NCBI GenBank assembly: GCA_900757235.1
Contig: CAAENB010000112.1
Coordinates: forward strand, 1-21,759
DNA length: 21,759 bases
Direction: 5' to 3'
From: an uncultured Collinsella sp.
Lineage (GTDB): Bacteria; Actinomycetota; Coriobacteriia; Coriobacteriales; Coriobacteriaceae
Part shown: one piece after another, positions 15,024 to 21,058 of the stretch
Layout: each line of letters begins with the position of its first letter
Numbering within the stretch: position 1 is the stretch's first letter
Position numbers and translations under genes: made by a program
The notes under the pieces: generated by a model
What the model saw: only the letters and a program-made list of their open reading frames with translations
Told to the model about the DNA's origin: nothing
The model's database searches: none

Positions 15024-16529
15024 TTACGACCACTCCTCGTCGCCCGCGTCCTCATAGAGGGCTGCGGCGGCGTTTTCACCGGCGATGCGACCCGAGTTAA
15101 GGCAGAAGCCCATGGTGTTACCCGGAATGCAGTAGTTATAGGAGTCGCCATAGATGGTGCAGGCATCGGTGCCAACGCAGTACAGGCCAGGGATGACCTC
15201 ATAGTCGTCGGTCATGACCTCCATCTTGTGGTTAATGAGCACGCCGCCCAGGGTGCCGTAGGCGCCACAGTACTGCTTGCAGCAATAGAAGGGGCCCTTC
15301 TCGAGCGGCTTCATAAACTCGCGCTCTTTCTCAAAGATGTCGTCCCAGCCGTTGTCGCACATCTCGTTGTACTCGTCGACGTTAGCGAGCAGACCCTCCA
15401 CGTCGATACCCGCCTTCTCGGCAAGCTCCTCCAGCGTATCGGCCTGGCAGATCACCGGATAGCCGGCCTCCAGGTCGCGGTTCCACTGCTCCTCAAAGCC
15501 GTCGTACAGGTCGTGCGGATGAACGTGGCTGACGATATCCGGACCATCCTTCTTCCAGTGCTTGAGCATACGGGAATCAAAGATGGCATAGGCGACCTTG
15601 CCGGGAAGATGGTTGATGGCGTTGCCGACAAAGGTGGTGTTGAAGATCTCGTCCTCCGGCATAAAGCGCTCGCCCAGACGGTTGCACCAGTAGCACGGCT
15701 GACGGAATGCGCCCTCGACATAGAAGTGGTTCATGTTGTCGGGGATCTGATACATGAGCTCCATGGTCACCGGGGTGTGGCCGCCGCCGACCTCGTGGCA
15801 CATGTTGATGCCGTCGCCGTCCATGCCCGGAATGGCAAACGAGAACAGGTCTTTACCCCACTCAAAGTCGAGCTTCTCCTTGATGAGCTTAGCGTTGTGG
15901 CCAAAACCGCCCGTAGCGACAATCGCAGACTTGCACGAGATTTGGTACTCCTCGCCGTCCTTGTCCTTGGCGGTCACGCCGCAGATGGCGCCGTCCTCGC
16001 CCTTGATAAGGCCGGTGCCCGGGCACTCAAACATAAACTCGACACCCAGGTCCTGGGCACGCTCGGTCATGCGCTTGGTCATCGTGGTCGCCGCGCGAGG
16101 ACCGGGCTCCGAGCCATCCTCAGGCTGCACGACATGCCAGGTGTACTCGCCGTCGGAATAGGCACGCGTGCGCTCGCGGGCGCGGAACGCCGGACGCACG
16201 GAGTTAAACACCACGCCCATATCCTGCAGCCATGCGATGGTATCGCCCGACTTAAAGTAGTAGTCGCGTACCAGGCGAGCATCGACCTGGTAATGGGTGT
16301 AGAACATATGGCGACGGAAGAGCTCGCCAGGCGTGACCTCGATCATCGAAGCCTTCTGAAGCGGAGAGCCAGCGGCGGCAGGCCCCATGCCCATGTTGGC
16401 GGCGCCACCGGTAATGGGGGCCTTCTCTAGGGCAATGACGCGAGCGCCTGCCTCGGCTGCAGCGACCGCTGCGGCAAGGCCACTCAGACCCGCGGCAACG
16501 ACAACGACGTCGGTCTCTAACTGTTTCAT
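15024..16529 (-). CDS. FAD-binding fumarate-reductase/succinate-dehydrogenase flavoprotein family protein
   Basis: This 501-residue FAD-dependent reductase belongs to the fumarate/urocanate-reductase-like family, whose members reduce activated C=C bonds. The N-terminal dinucleotide fold VVVVAAGLSGLAAA (8-21) has Ala in place of the first Gly of GxGxxG. Other family blocks are ITGGAANMGMGPAAAGS, SAIVATGGFGHNAKL and the C-terminal FAD region PGLYCVGTDACTIYGDSYNY with NTMGFCLNSGRIAGENAA. No signal peptide or heme-binding domain is present, so it is cytoplasmic and must receive electrons from a partner, plausibly the Fe-S flavoproteins encoded downstream. The ATG at 16529 has a strong AAGGAGGA box. 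The substrate is unknown. A ketosteroid dehydrogenase-like role is a less likely alternative. Confidence 0.82.
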   Translation of the reverse strand: MKQLETDVVVVAAGLSGLAAAVAAAEAGARVIALEKAPITGGAANMGMGPAAAGSPLQKASMIEVTPGELFRRHMFYTHYQVDARLVRDYYFKSGDTIAWLQDMGVVFNSVRPAFRARERTRAYSDGEYTWHVVQPEDGSEPGPRAATTMTKRMTERAQDLGVEFMFECPGTGLIKGEDGAICGVTAKDKDGEEYQISCKSAIVATGGFGHNAKLIKEKLDFEWGKDLFSFAIPGMDGDGINMCHEVGGGHTPVTMELMYQIPDNMNHFYVEGAFRQPCYWCNRLGERFMPEDEIFNTTFVGNAINHLPGKVAYAIFDSRMLKHWKKDGPDIVSHVHPHDLYDGFEEQWNRDLEAGYPVICQADTLEELAEKAGIDVEGLLANVDEYNEMCDNGWDDIFEKEREFMKPLEKGPFYCCKQYCGAYGTLGGVLINHKMEVMTDDYEVIPGLYCVGTDACTIYGDSYNYCIPGNTMGFCLNSGRIAGENAAAALYEDAGDEEWS

Positions 16530-16595
16530 GCGAATCCTCCTTTATAGGGCTCTTGGACGAACCCGGACTTCATGCGAATTGCATGCGTATCGACA

Positions 16596-16624
16596 GCCAT
16601 ACTTTCGCTCGAAAACAGACTCAA
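16596..16624 (-). promoter_or_regulatory. Candidate promoter of the redox operon
   Basis: On the minus strand TTGAGT (16624-16619) and TATGGC (16601-16596) are separated by 17 bases and lie about 65 bases before the start of the fumarate-reductase-like gene. The boxes match the sigma-70 consensus only partly. Confidence 0.4.
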
Positions 16625-16738
16625 AGCCATGTGCAGGCGCACCGATGTTTGCCCATAGCGACCATGGGCTTTGTGCGGATGAACCATGCGTTTGGGCAAC
16701 GCTTTCGAGCGCATGGCCCTGGCGCCACACGTACAGGG

Positions 16739-16771
16739 GGGGGGCGGTGTGCTTCACGGCGTCCGCCCCCC
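16739..16771. other. G/C-homopolymer hairpin downstream of the transporter remnant
   Basis: GGGGGGCGG (16739-16747) pairs perfectly with CCGCCCCCC (16763-16771) around a 15-base loop. On the plus strand a T5 run starts 11 bases later, and on the minus strand there is no T-run, so terminator function is uncertain. The interval 16530-16788 otherwise holds only the promoter region of the redox operon. Confidence 0.45.
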
Positions 16772-16788
16772 TGATAATCGAGTTTTTC

Positions 16789-17058
16789 TTATTTATGGTT
16801 CTGCTGCGCCCCGAGCACATCGAGCGGCGTAAGCGCCTGAATAGCGCGCTCTTTTCCAAAGATTGCCGAGCACACGAGCGTTCCCGACATAACCAGGCAA
16901 ACCGCGAGCGCGATTCCAAAGGCCCAGAATGCGAAGAGGTGGCCAAAGTTGATCGGCTGCTGCAGCATAAACGTGAAGAACGACGTGGCAAGACCCATAA
17001 AGACGCAGGGCACATTGGAGCAGATCGAGACAAACCAAAACCGTCCCGGCAGAAAATC
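16789..17058 (-). pseudogene. Truncated C-terminal remnant of a polytopic membrane transporter
   Basis: The open frame encodes about 90 residues with two clear hydrophobic segments (CVFMGLATSFFTFML and FGHLFAFWAFGIALAVCLVM) and a charged tail, KERAIQALTPLDVLGAQQNHK, typical of a transporter C-terminus. It has no proper N-terminus. The frame is closed by a TGA at 17059-17061, inside the left arm of palindromic repeat copy 2. The only internal starts are a GTG (17013) and an ATG (16998), neither with a good ribosome binding site. I read it as the 3' end of a larger gene whose 5' part was lost at the repeat. MFS or a PTS IIC domain are both possible parents. A genuine 74-residue small membrane protein cannot be excluded. 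Confidence 0.55.
17016..17036. repeat. Partial right arm of the palindromic repeat
   Basis: Bases 17016-17030 match the right arm of the palindromic repeat at 12 of 15 positions, including ten in a row (CAGATCGAGA), and are followed by CAAACC as in copy 2. It lies exactly 81 bases before the right arm of copy 2, the same period as between copies 2 and 3. Confidence 0.5.
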
Positions 17059-17111
17059 TCAATCTGTAACAGTTACTCGGCAAAATCCATCCCTCGTGTT
17101 ACAGATTTAGA
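17057..17111. repeat. Palindromic repeat element, copy 2
   Basis: Arms 17057-17071 and 17097-17111 pair at 14 of 15 positions around a 25-base centre beginning GTTACTCGGCAAAA, nearly the same start as copy 1. On the minus strand the hairpin is followed by TTTTCT (17056-17051), so this copy could also terminate leftward transcription. Confidence 0.85.
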
Positions 17112-17137
17112 CAAACCGTCCAGGCGGGGACTCAACA

Positions 17138-17192
17138 TCTCAATCTGTAACACCTAGCCGCCCAAATCGGGTCTAGATGTTACAGATCGAGA
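17138..17192. repeat. Palindromic repeat element, copy 3
   Basis: Arms TCTCAATCTGTAACA (17138-17152) and TGTTACAGATCGAGA (17178-17192) pair at 14 of 15 positions around a 25-base centre. The centre shares AAA and CGGGTCT with copy 1 at the same positions. An inner CTAG/CTAG pair (17154-17157, 17173-17176) lengthens the stem. The plus strand continues with TTTTGTTT, a terminator-like tail. Confidence 0.85.
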
Positions 17193-17243
17193 TTTTGTTT
17201 GAGAGGCTGAGAATTGGACCGAAAAACACGGTCCCGGAATAAC

Positions 17244-17273
17244 AAAAAAGCTCGCCGGCTAGGCCGACGAGCT
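17244..17273 (-). terminator. Rho-independent terminator of tRNA-fMet
   Basis: An 11-bp stem with one mismatch (17249-17259 with 17263-17273), loop of three, is followed on the minus strand by TTTTTTG. It starts ten bases after the CCA end of the tRNA gene. Confidence 0.9.
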
Positions 17274-17282
17274 GCAAGTTCT

Positions 17283-17359
17283 TGGTCGCGGGGGCAGGAT
17301 TTGAACCTACGACCTCCGGGTTATGAGCCCGGCGAGCTACCAGACTGCTCCACCCCGCA
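17283..17359 (-). tRNA. Initiator tRNA-Met (anticodon CAT)
   Basis: A full 77-base cloverleaf with encoded CCA (17285-17283). The anticodon stem-loop reads CCGGG-CTCATAA-CCCGG, with the three G:C pairs that mark initiator tRNAs. The first acceptor pair is T1:G72 and not a Watson-Crick pair, which is also an initiator feature (E. coli has C:A here). The T-loop TTCAAAT is normal. Confidence 0.95.
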
Positions 17360-17555
17360 ATGTCTGGGCGCCTCATGTGCGCAAGAAAGAATATTACGTG
17401 GGAGTTCGGTAAACGGCAAGGAAAATCTCGTAGAGCATAATTCCTTCATATTTAAACCCCTCAGCCCCTATCACCGTAAACGAATCGCAGCCGAGCGCCG
17501 TCGACGGCACGTATACAATGGTGCGCGTCCTTTTATGCCGACACCGGGAGTAGAC

Positions 17556-18329
17556 ATGCTGCTCGCTATCGATATGGGAAACACGCAGACGGCCATGGGC
17601 CTGTTTGACGGAGACAAGCTGGTGCAGTCGTGGCGCATGCCCACCGACCGCTCCTACACCGCCGATGAGATCCACGTGCGCCTGATGGGCTTCTTTAAGA
17701 TGTACGACCTCTCGCTCGGCGCGGTCGACGCGATCGCCTTTGCGGGCGTGGTGCCGCAGCTCTCGCGCGAGTGGCACGCCGTGGCCGACCGCATCGCGGC
17801 AGACGCCATCGTCATTGGGCCACAGACGGCCGCGGTGACCAAGCTGCGGGCGGCGCGCCCCCAGGCCGTTGGTGCCGACCGCATCGCCAACGCCGTCGCT
17901 GCCGAGACCTTCTACGGCGCCCCGGCGATCGTGGTGGACTTTGGCACCGCAACCAATATCGACGTCATCGACGAGGACGGCTATTACATTGGCGGAGCGA
18001 TTGCGCCGGGCATCCGCATCTCCATGGACGCGCTCGCCGCCCGAGCCGCCAAGCTCGCCAGCGTTCCGCTCGAGGCGCCCGAGCACGCCATCGGCCGCGA
18101 CACCGAGGAATGCATCAAGGTCGGCGCCGTGATGGGCGCCGCCGCCATGGCCGAGGGCCTGGTCGCTCGCATGAAGCGCGAACTGGGCCGCGAGGATGCC
18201 ACCGTTATCGCCACGGGCGGTCTCGCCGGCATTGTCGCCGATTCGACCGATGCCTTCGACGTGGTCGACGGGCAACTCACCATCAAGGGCATCTGCGAAA
18301 TCTACCGCCGCATGCAGAAGCTGGGGTAA
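17556..18329 (+). CDS. coaX: Type III pantothenate kinase CoaX
   Basis: This 257-residue enzyme phosphorylates pantothenate in the first step of coenzyme A synthesis. The length is typical for CoaX. The motifs are the N-terminal phosphate loop LAIDMGNTQTAMGLF, GADRIANAVAAE, VVDFGTATNIDVID and the GGAIAPGIRISMDAL block. The start at 17556 is chosen because the protein then begins directly with the phosphate loop and a GGGAG box lies five bases upstream. An ATG 21 bases further upstream is an alternative. TATACAAT (17512-17519) is a possible -10. It is divergent from tRNA-fMet and convergent with the biotin-ligase-like gene. CoaX enzymes are known to be insensitive to CoA feedback. Confidence 0.93.
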   Translation: MLLAIDMGNTQTAMGLFDGDKLVQSWRMPTDRSYTADEIHVRLMGFFKMYDLSLGAVDAIAFAGVVPQLSREWHAVADRIAADAIVIGPQTAAVTKLRAARPQAVGADRIANAVAAETFYGAPAIVVDFGTATNIDVIDEDGYYIGGAIAPGIRISMDALAARAAKLASVPLEAPEHAIGRDTEECIKVGAVMGAAAMAEGLVARMKRELGREDATVIATGGLAGIVADSTDAFDVVDGQLTIKGICEIYRRMQKLG

Positions 18330-18377
18330 GGCGGGGTTTAAGTCGAGCGCGAGCGGCGAACTAGGCAACGCATCGGT

Positions 18378-18420
18378 CCTATTCCTCAAAAACGAAAATT
18401 TTTCAGTTTTGAGGAATAGG
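18378..18420. repeat. Perfect 43-bp palindrome between convergent genes
   Basis: CCTATTCCTCAAAA (18378-18391) is the exact reverse complement of 18407-18420. The 15-base centre contains GAAAATTTTTC, itself nearly self-complementary. It lies 49 bases after the coaX stop. It has A/T-rich inner arms and no following T-run, so it is not a classical terminator. Only one copy is in the window. Confidence 0.75.
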
Positions 18421-18447
18421 GTGCTGACAACCCATTCCCCAGACAAG

Positions 18448-18482
18448 CAAGACCCTCCCCGGCACAGCCGAGAAGGGTCTTG
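18448..18482. terminator. Probable bidirectional terminator between coaX and the biotin-ligase-like gene
   Basis: A 9-bp outer stem, CAAGACCCT with AGGGTCTTG (18448-18456, 18474-18482), encloses a small inner stem CGGC/GCCG. T-rich tails follow on both strands, without a long pure T-run. Confidence 0.7.
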
Positions 18483-18517
18483 TTGTCATCGTTATCTTTG
18501 AGTGCGGGCGCCGCGCG

Positions 18518-19219
18518 CTACAGCCCGCGAATGCGCACGGCCTCGGGCGGAAACTCTTGCTCGCCGGCGTCAGTCTTAATGGTCGCGCGGCCCCAGATGT
18601 CCAGGCCCGCAAACACGCCGACCGCGAGCGGCAGGCCGTTGGGCGACACCGCCGCGACCTGACGACCCAGCAGCGGCACCATATCGAAATACTCGCCCAG
18701 CACCGGGGCCAGCGGGCCGGCAGCGCCCTGTGGTGTGTTGGCGGCAACCGCCCAGGCGTCAACGCGAGCGAGCACCGCCGCGGCCAATGCCTCGACCAGT
18801 ACCTCGTCGCCCATATCCACGCCGAGCTCGCCCAGTGCCGAACGCTCAATATCCACCGTCACCGCGGCAAACATGCCCGCGGCACCGGCACCGCCGTTGA
18901 CGGCGACGCGCGCGAGCGACGTCTCAAACGCAGGCGCGCCGCACACGATGCCACTCGGCCACTGGATGCCCACCTTGCCGGCAAGCCCCAGGCCCGGCGT
19001 TGCGGCCGTGCCCGCGAGCGCGTCCATCATGCCCATTGCGGCCACAAACGGCAGGCCGTGGAAGGCGTGCATGTTCACATCGGGGCGCACGACCAGCGAA
19101 AACGTCAGCGATGCATCGCCCGCGCTCCACGCGCACCGGCCCGCGGACATGCCCTCGCGGCCCGCGTCACGCGCCGCGTCGAGCTCGGTACCGGCGACAA
19201 CAGCATTCATCTCGATCAT
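18518..19219 (-). CDS. Degenerate biotin-protein-ligase-like protein
   Basis: This 233-residue protein aligns by eye along the BirA catalytic and C-terminal domains. TFSLVVRPD, GIQWPSGIV and the C-terminal RQVAAVSPNGLPLAVGVFAGLDIWGRATIK...EFPPEAVRIRGL follow the family order. The usual biotinyl-AMP loop GRGRxGR is reduced to SAGRCAW, and the KWPND motif reads QWPSG. Key catalytic residues therefore appear to be missing. It has no N-terminal DNA-binding domain. It starts directly after the folP-folK stop (TAG-ATG, no gap), suggesting coupling; a second in-frame ATG is three codons in. It could be an inactive paralogue, a lipoate/biotin-ligase fold recruited for another job, or a fast-evolving active enzyme. 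Confidence 0.6.
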   Translation of the reverse strand: MIEMNAVVAGTELDAARDAGREGMSAGRCAWSAGDASLTFSLVVRPDVNMHAFHGLPFVAAMGMMDALAGTAATPGLGLAGKVGIQWPSGIVCGAPAFETSLARVAVNGGAGAAGMFAAVTVDIERSALGELGVDMGDEVLVEALAAAVLARVDAWAVAANTPQGAAGPLAPVLGEYFDMVPLLGRQVAAVSPNGLPLAVGVFAGLDIWGRATIKTDAGEQEFPPEAVRIRGL

Positions 19220-20953
19220 CTACATACGCCCCAATTCGCCCACGATATGGCCCACGCGATCCTCGGGCTCCTTGACCTCGACGCCGTTGAAGCGGAAGAA
19301 CCGCGCCGGGTCGTGCATCAGGTCCTCGAGCGGCACCAGCACAAAGTCGCGCTCGCCGATCAGCGGATGCGGCAGGCGCAGCTTTTTGCCGCCGTGAGTC
19401 TCGCCATCCATCCACAGCAGGTCCAAGTCGATAGTGCGTGGGCCGTTGACCTTAGCCTTCTTGGAACGGTCGCGGCCCAGCTCGAGCTCGATCTTCTGCA
19501 GCTCGTCGAGCAGCACCAGCGGCGCCAGCTCGGTTTTGATCTCGATAACGGCGTTGGCAAACGCGTCCTGGCGCGTCTCGTAGGCCGGCTCGCTCTCGTA
19601 GATGCGCGAGGAGTTGGACACGCAGGTGAGCGGGATCTCGGCAATCATGTCGCGGGCGGCGCGGATGTTGTCGCAGCGATGCCCCAGGTTGGAACCCACG
19701 GCCACAAACGCGCGACGTGGCTGCGGCTTGGCGACAGCCCAGTAACCGTTCAGGAACTGCGCGAAACCGGTGACGTCGTGCACGCGCACGATGTTGGCAC
19801 CGGCCTGGATGGCGCCCAGGCACACGCCAAACGTGGCGGCATCGCGCGCGGCGGCCTCGGTCACGCCCGAGACGGCGCCCACAAAACGCTTGCGCGACAC
19901 GGCGCACATGAGCGGATAGCCCAGCGACGCCATCTTGGCGGTCTCGCGCTGGATGACGATATCCTCGTTGGCCGTCTTGCCAAAGCCCGGACCGGGATCG
20001 ATGCAGATGCGGTCGCGCGACACGCCGGCATGGATGAGCGTGCGGGCCTGATCGGACAGAAAGCCCATGACGCGGCGCATGATGGGCGCCGAATCGGGCA
20101 GGGTAAAGCGGCGGAGCTGCGAGGTGGGCACATAGGCTTCCTCACGGCGGGCACTGCGGCGCATCATGGCGGCCAGGTGGTCGCTGGGCTCTGGTGTGGC
20201 TTCGGTAGCTGCGGGCACGGTCTCGGGTGCAGCGGCGGCAGGGGCAGCCTGCTCGGCAGTCGGCGTCTCTGGCTCGTCAACAGGCTCGGGCGCGGGCTCT
20301 GATTCGCCAAACGGCAGCGAGGGCTGCACCACGCCACCCGGGAGCTTTGCCTCGGGCTTAGGGTCGCCCAACAACTTGCCGCGACGGCGACGAGCGGGCT
20401 TCTCAGCCTCGCGCGCAGCCTCGGCGGCCGCCTCGCGCGCCTTCTCGGCAACAAACGCCGCGGCCGAAGTATCGAGCTGCACCGTCGCGTGCGTACGAGC
20501 GGGTGCGGCGACCTCGCCGGCGTGCATTACGATGACGCCGCAGGTGCTCGTCTTAACGAACTCGACCATCTTGGGGTCGGTGAAGCCCGTCACATCGTTG
20601 ACAATCGAAGCACCGCAGCGCACCGCCGCCTTGGCAACCGCCACATGACGCGTATCGATCGAGACGATAGCGCCCTCTTTGGCGAGCGCGCGCACGACGG
20701 GCAGCACGCGACGAGCCTCCTCGTCGGGGTTGACCGGGGTAAAGCCGGGGCGCGTGGACTCGCCGCCCACGTCGATGATGTCGGCACCGGCATCGAGCAT
20801 CGCCAGGCCGTACTCGATGGCGGCATCCGGGTCGAAGTGCTCCCCGCCGTCGCTAAACGAATCGGGCGTCACATTGAGGACGCCCATGATGCGCGGACGA
20901 TCAAAGCTGAGCTCGTACTTTCCGCACCGCCATGTCTTGCTGTCGTTCGCCAT
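19220..20953 (-). CDS. Bifunctional dihydropteroate synthase - HPPK (FolP-FolK fusion) with interrupted DHPS domain
   Basis: This 577-residue protein would carry out two successive folate steps, HPPK making the pyrophosphate substrate for DHPS. DHPS motifs are MGVLNVTPDSFSDGG (23-37), GGEST (63-67), IDTRH (99-103), NDVTGF, IDPGPGFGKT (318-327), SRKRFVG and RVHDVTGF. FolK covers about 413-577, with FVAVGSNLGH, NGPRTIDLDLLWMDG and LPHPLIGERDFVLVPLEDL. Between IVMH (141-144) and IMRRVMGFL (291) the normal short helical stretch is replaced by about 145 residues of Ala/Pro/Glu/Arg-rich low complexity. The order FolP-FolK is the reverse of the fungal and plant FolK-FolP fusions. The ATG at 20953 is set by AGGAGG at 20960-20965 with a 6-base spacer. 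Confidence 0.88.
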   Translation of the reverse strand: MANDSKTWRCGKYELSFDRPRIMGVLNVTPDSFSDGGEHFDPDAAIEYGLAMLDAGADIIDVGGESTRPGFTPVNPDEEARRVLPVVRALAKEGAIVSIDTRHVAVAKAAVRCGASIVNDVTGFTDPKMVEFVKTSTCGVIVMHAGEVAAPARTHATVQLDTSAAAFVAEKAREAAAEAAREAEKPARRRRGKLLGDPKPEAKLPGGVVQPSLPFGESEPAPEPVDEPETPTAEQAAPAAAAPETVPAATEATPEPSDHLAAMMRRSARREEAYVPTSQLRRFTLPDSAPIMRRVMGFLSDQARTLIHAGVSRDRICIDPGPGFGKTANEDIVIQRETAKMASLGYPLMCAVSRKRFVGAVSGVTEAAARDAATFGVCLGAIQAGANIVRVHDVTGFAQFLNGYWAVAKPQPRRAFVAVGSNLGHRCDNIRAARDMIAEIPLTCVSNSSRIYESEPAYETRQDAFANAVIEIKTELAPLVLLDELQKIELELGRDRSKKAKVNGPRTIDLDLLWMDGETHGGKKLRLPHPLIGERDFVLVPLEDLMHDPARFFRFNGVEVKEPEDRVGHIVGELGRM

Positions 20954-21027
20954 GAACATCCTCCTAAAATGCCCACGCCGCCGCGCTCGGGCGCTGACGG
21001 CGGGGTCGCTTTGCAATCAGTCTTTCT

Positions 21028-21058
21028 ATTGTATCCGCGCGCGCGGACTAGAACGCAA
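21028..21058 (-). promoter_or_regulatory. Possible promoter of the folP-folK gene
   Basis: On the minus strand TACAAT (21033-21028) is preceded by TTGCGT (21058-21053) with a 19-base spacer. The spacer contains a perfect palindrome TCCGCGCGCGCGGA (21034-21047) immediately after the sirtuin stop codon. The spacing is long, so confidence is low. Confidence 0.3.

Noticed and set aside
15021..16430. 469-codon plus-strand frame opposite the fumarate-reductase-like gene; similar frames at 6792-8192, 13883-14884 and 18557-20302
   Set aside because: All lie antisense to genes with clear family motifs and have the repetitive His/Val/Ala/Arg translation typical of GC-rich shadows.
16736..16747. G-run as a G-quadruplex
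   Set aside because: It is one uninterrupted G-run that pairs with a matching C-run. There are not four separate G-tracts.
17016..17192. CRISPR-like array
   Set aside because: The repeated units are inverted arms around a fixed centre, only two and a half units are present, the spacers share sequence, and there are no cas genes.
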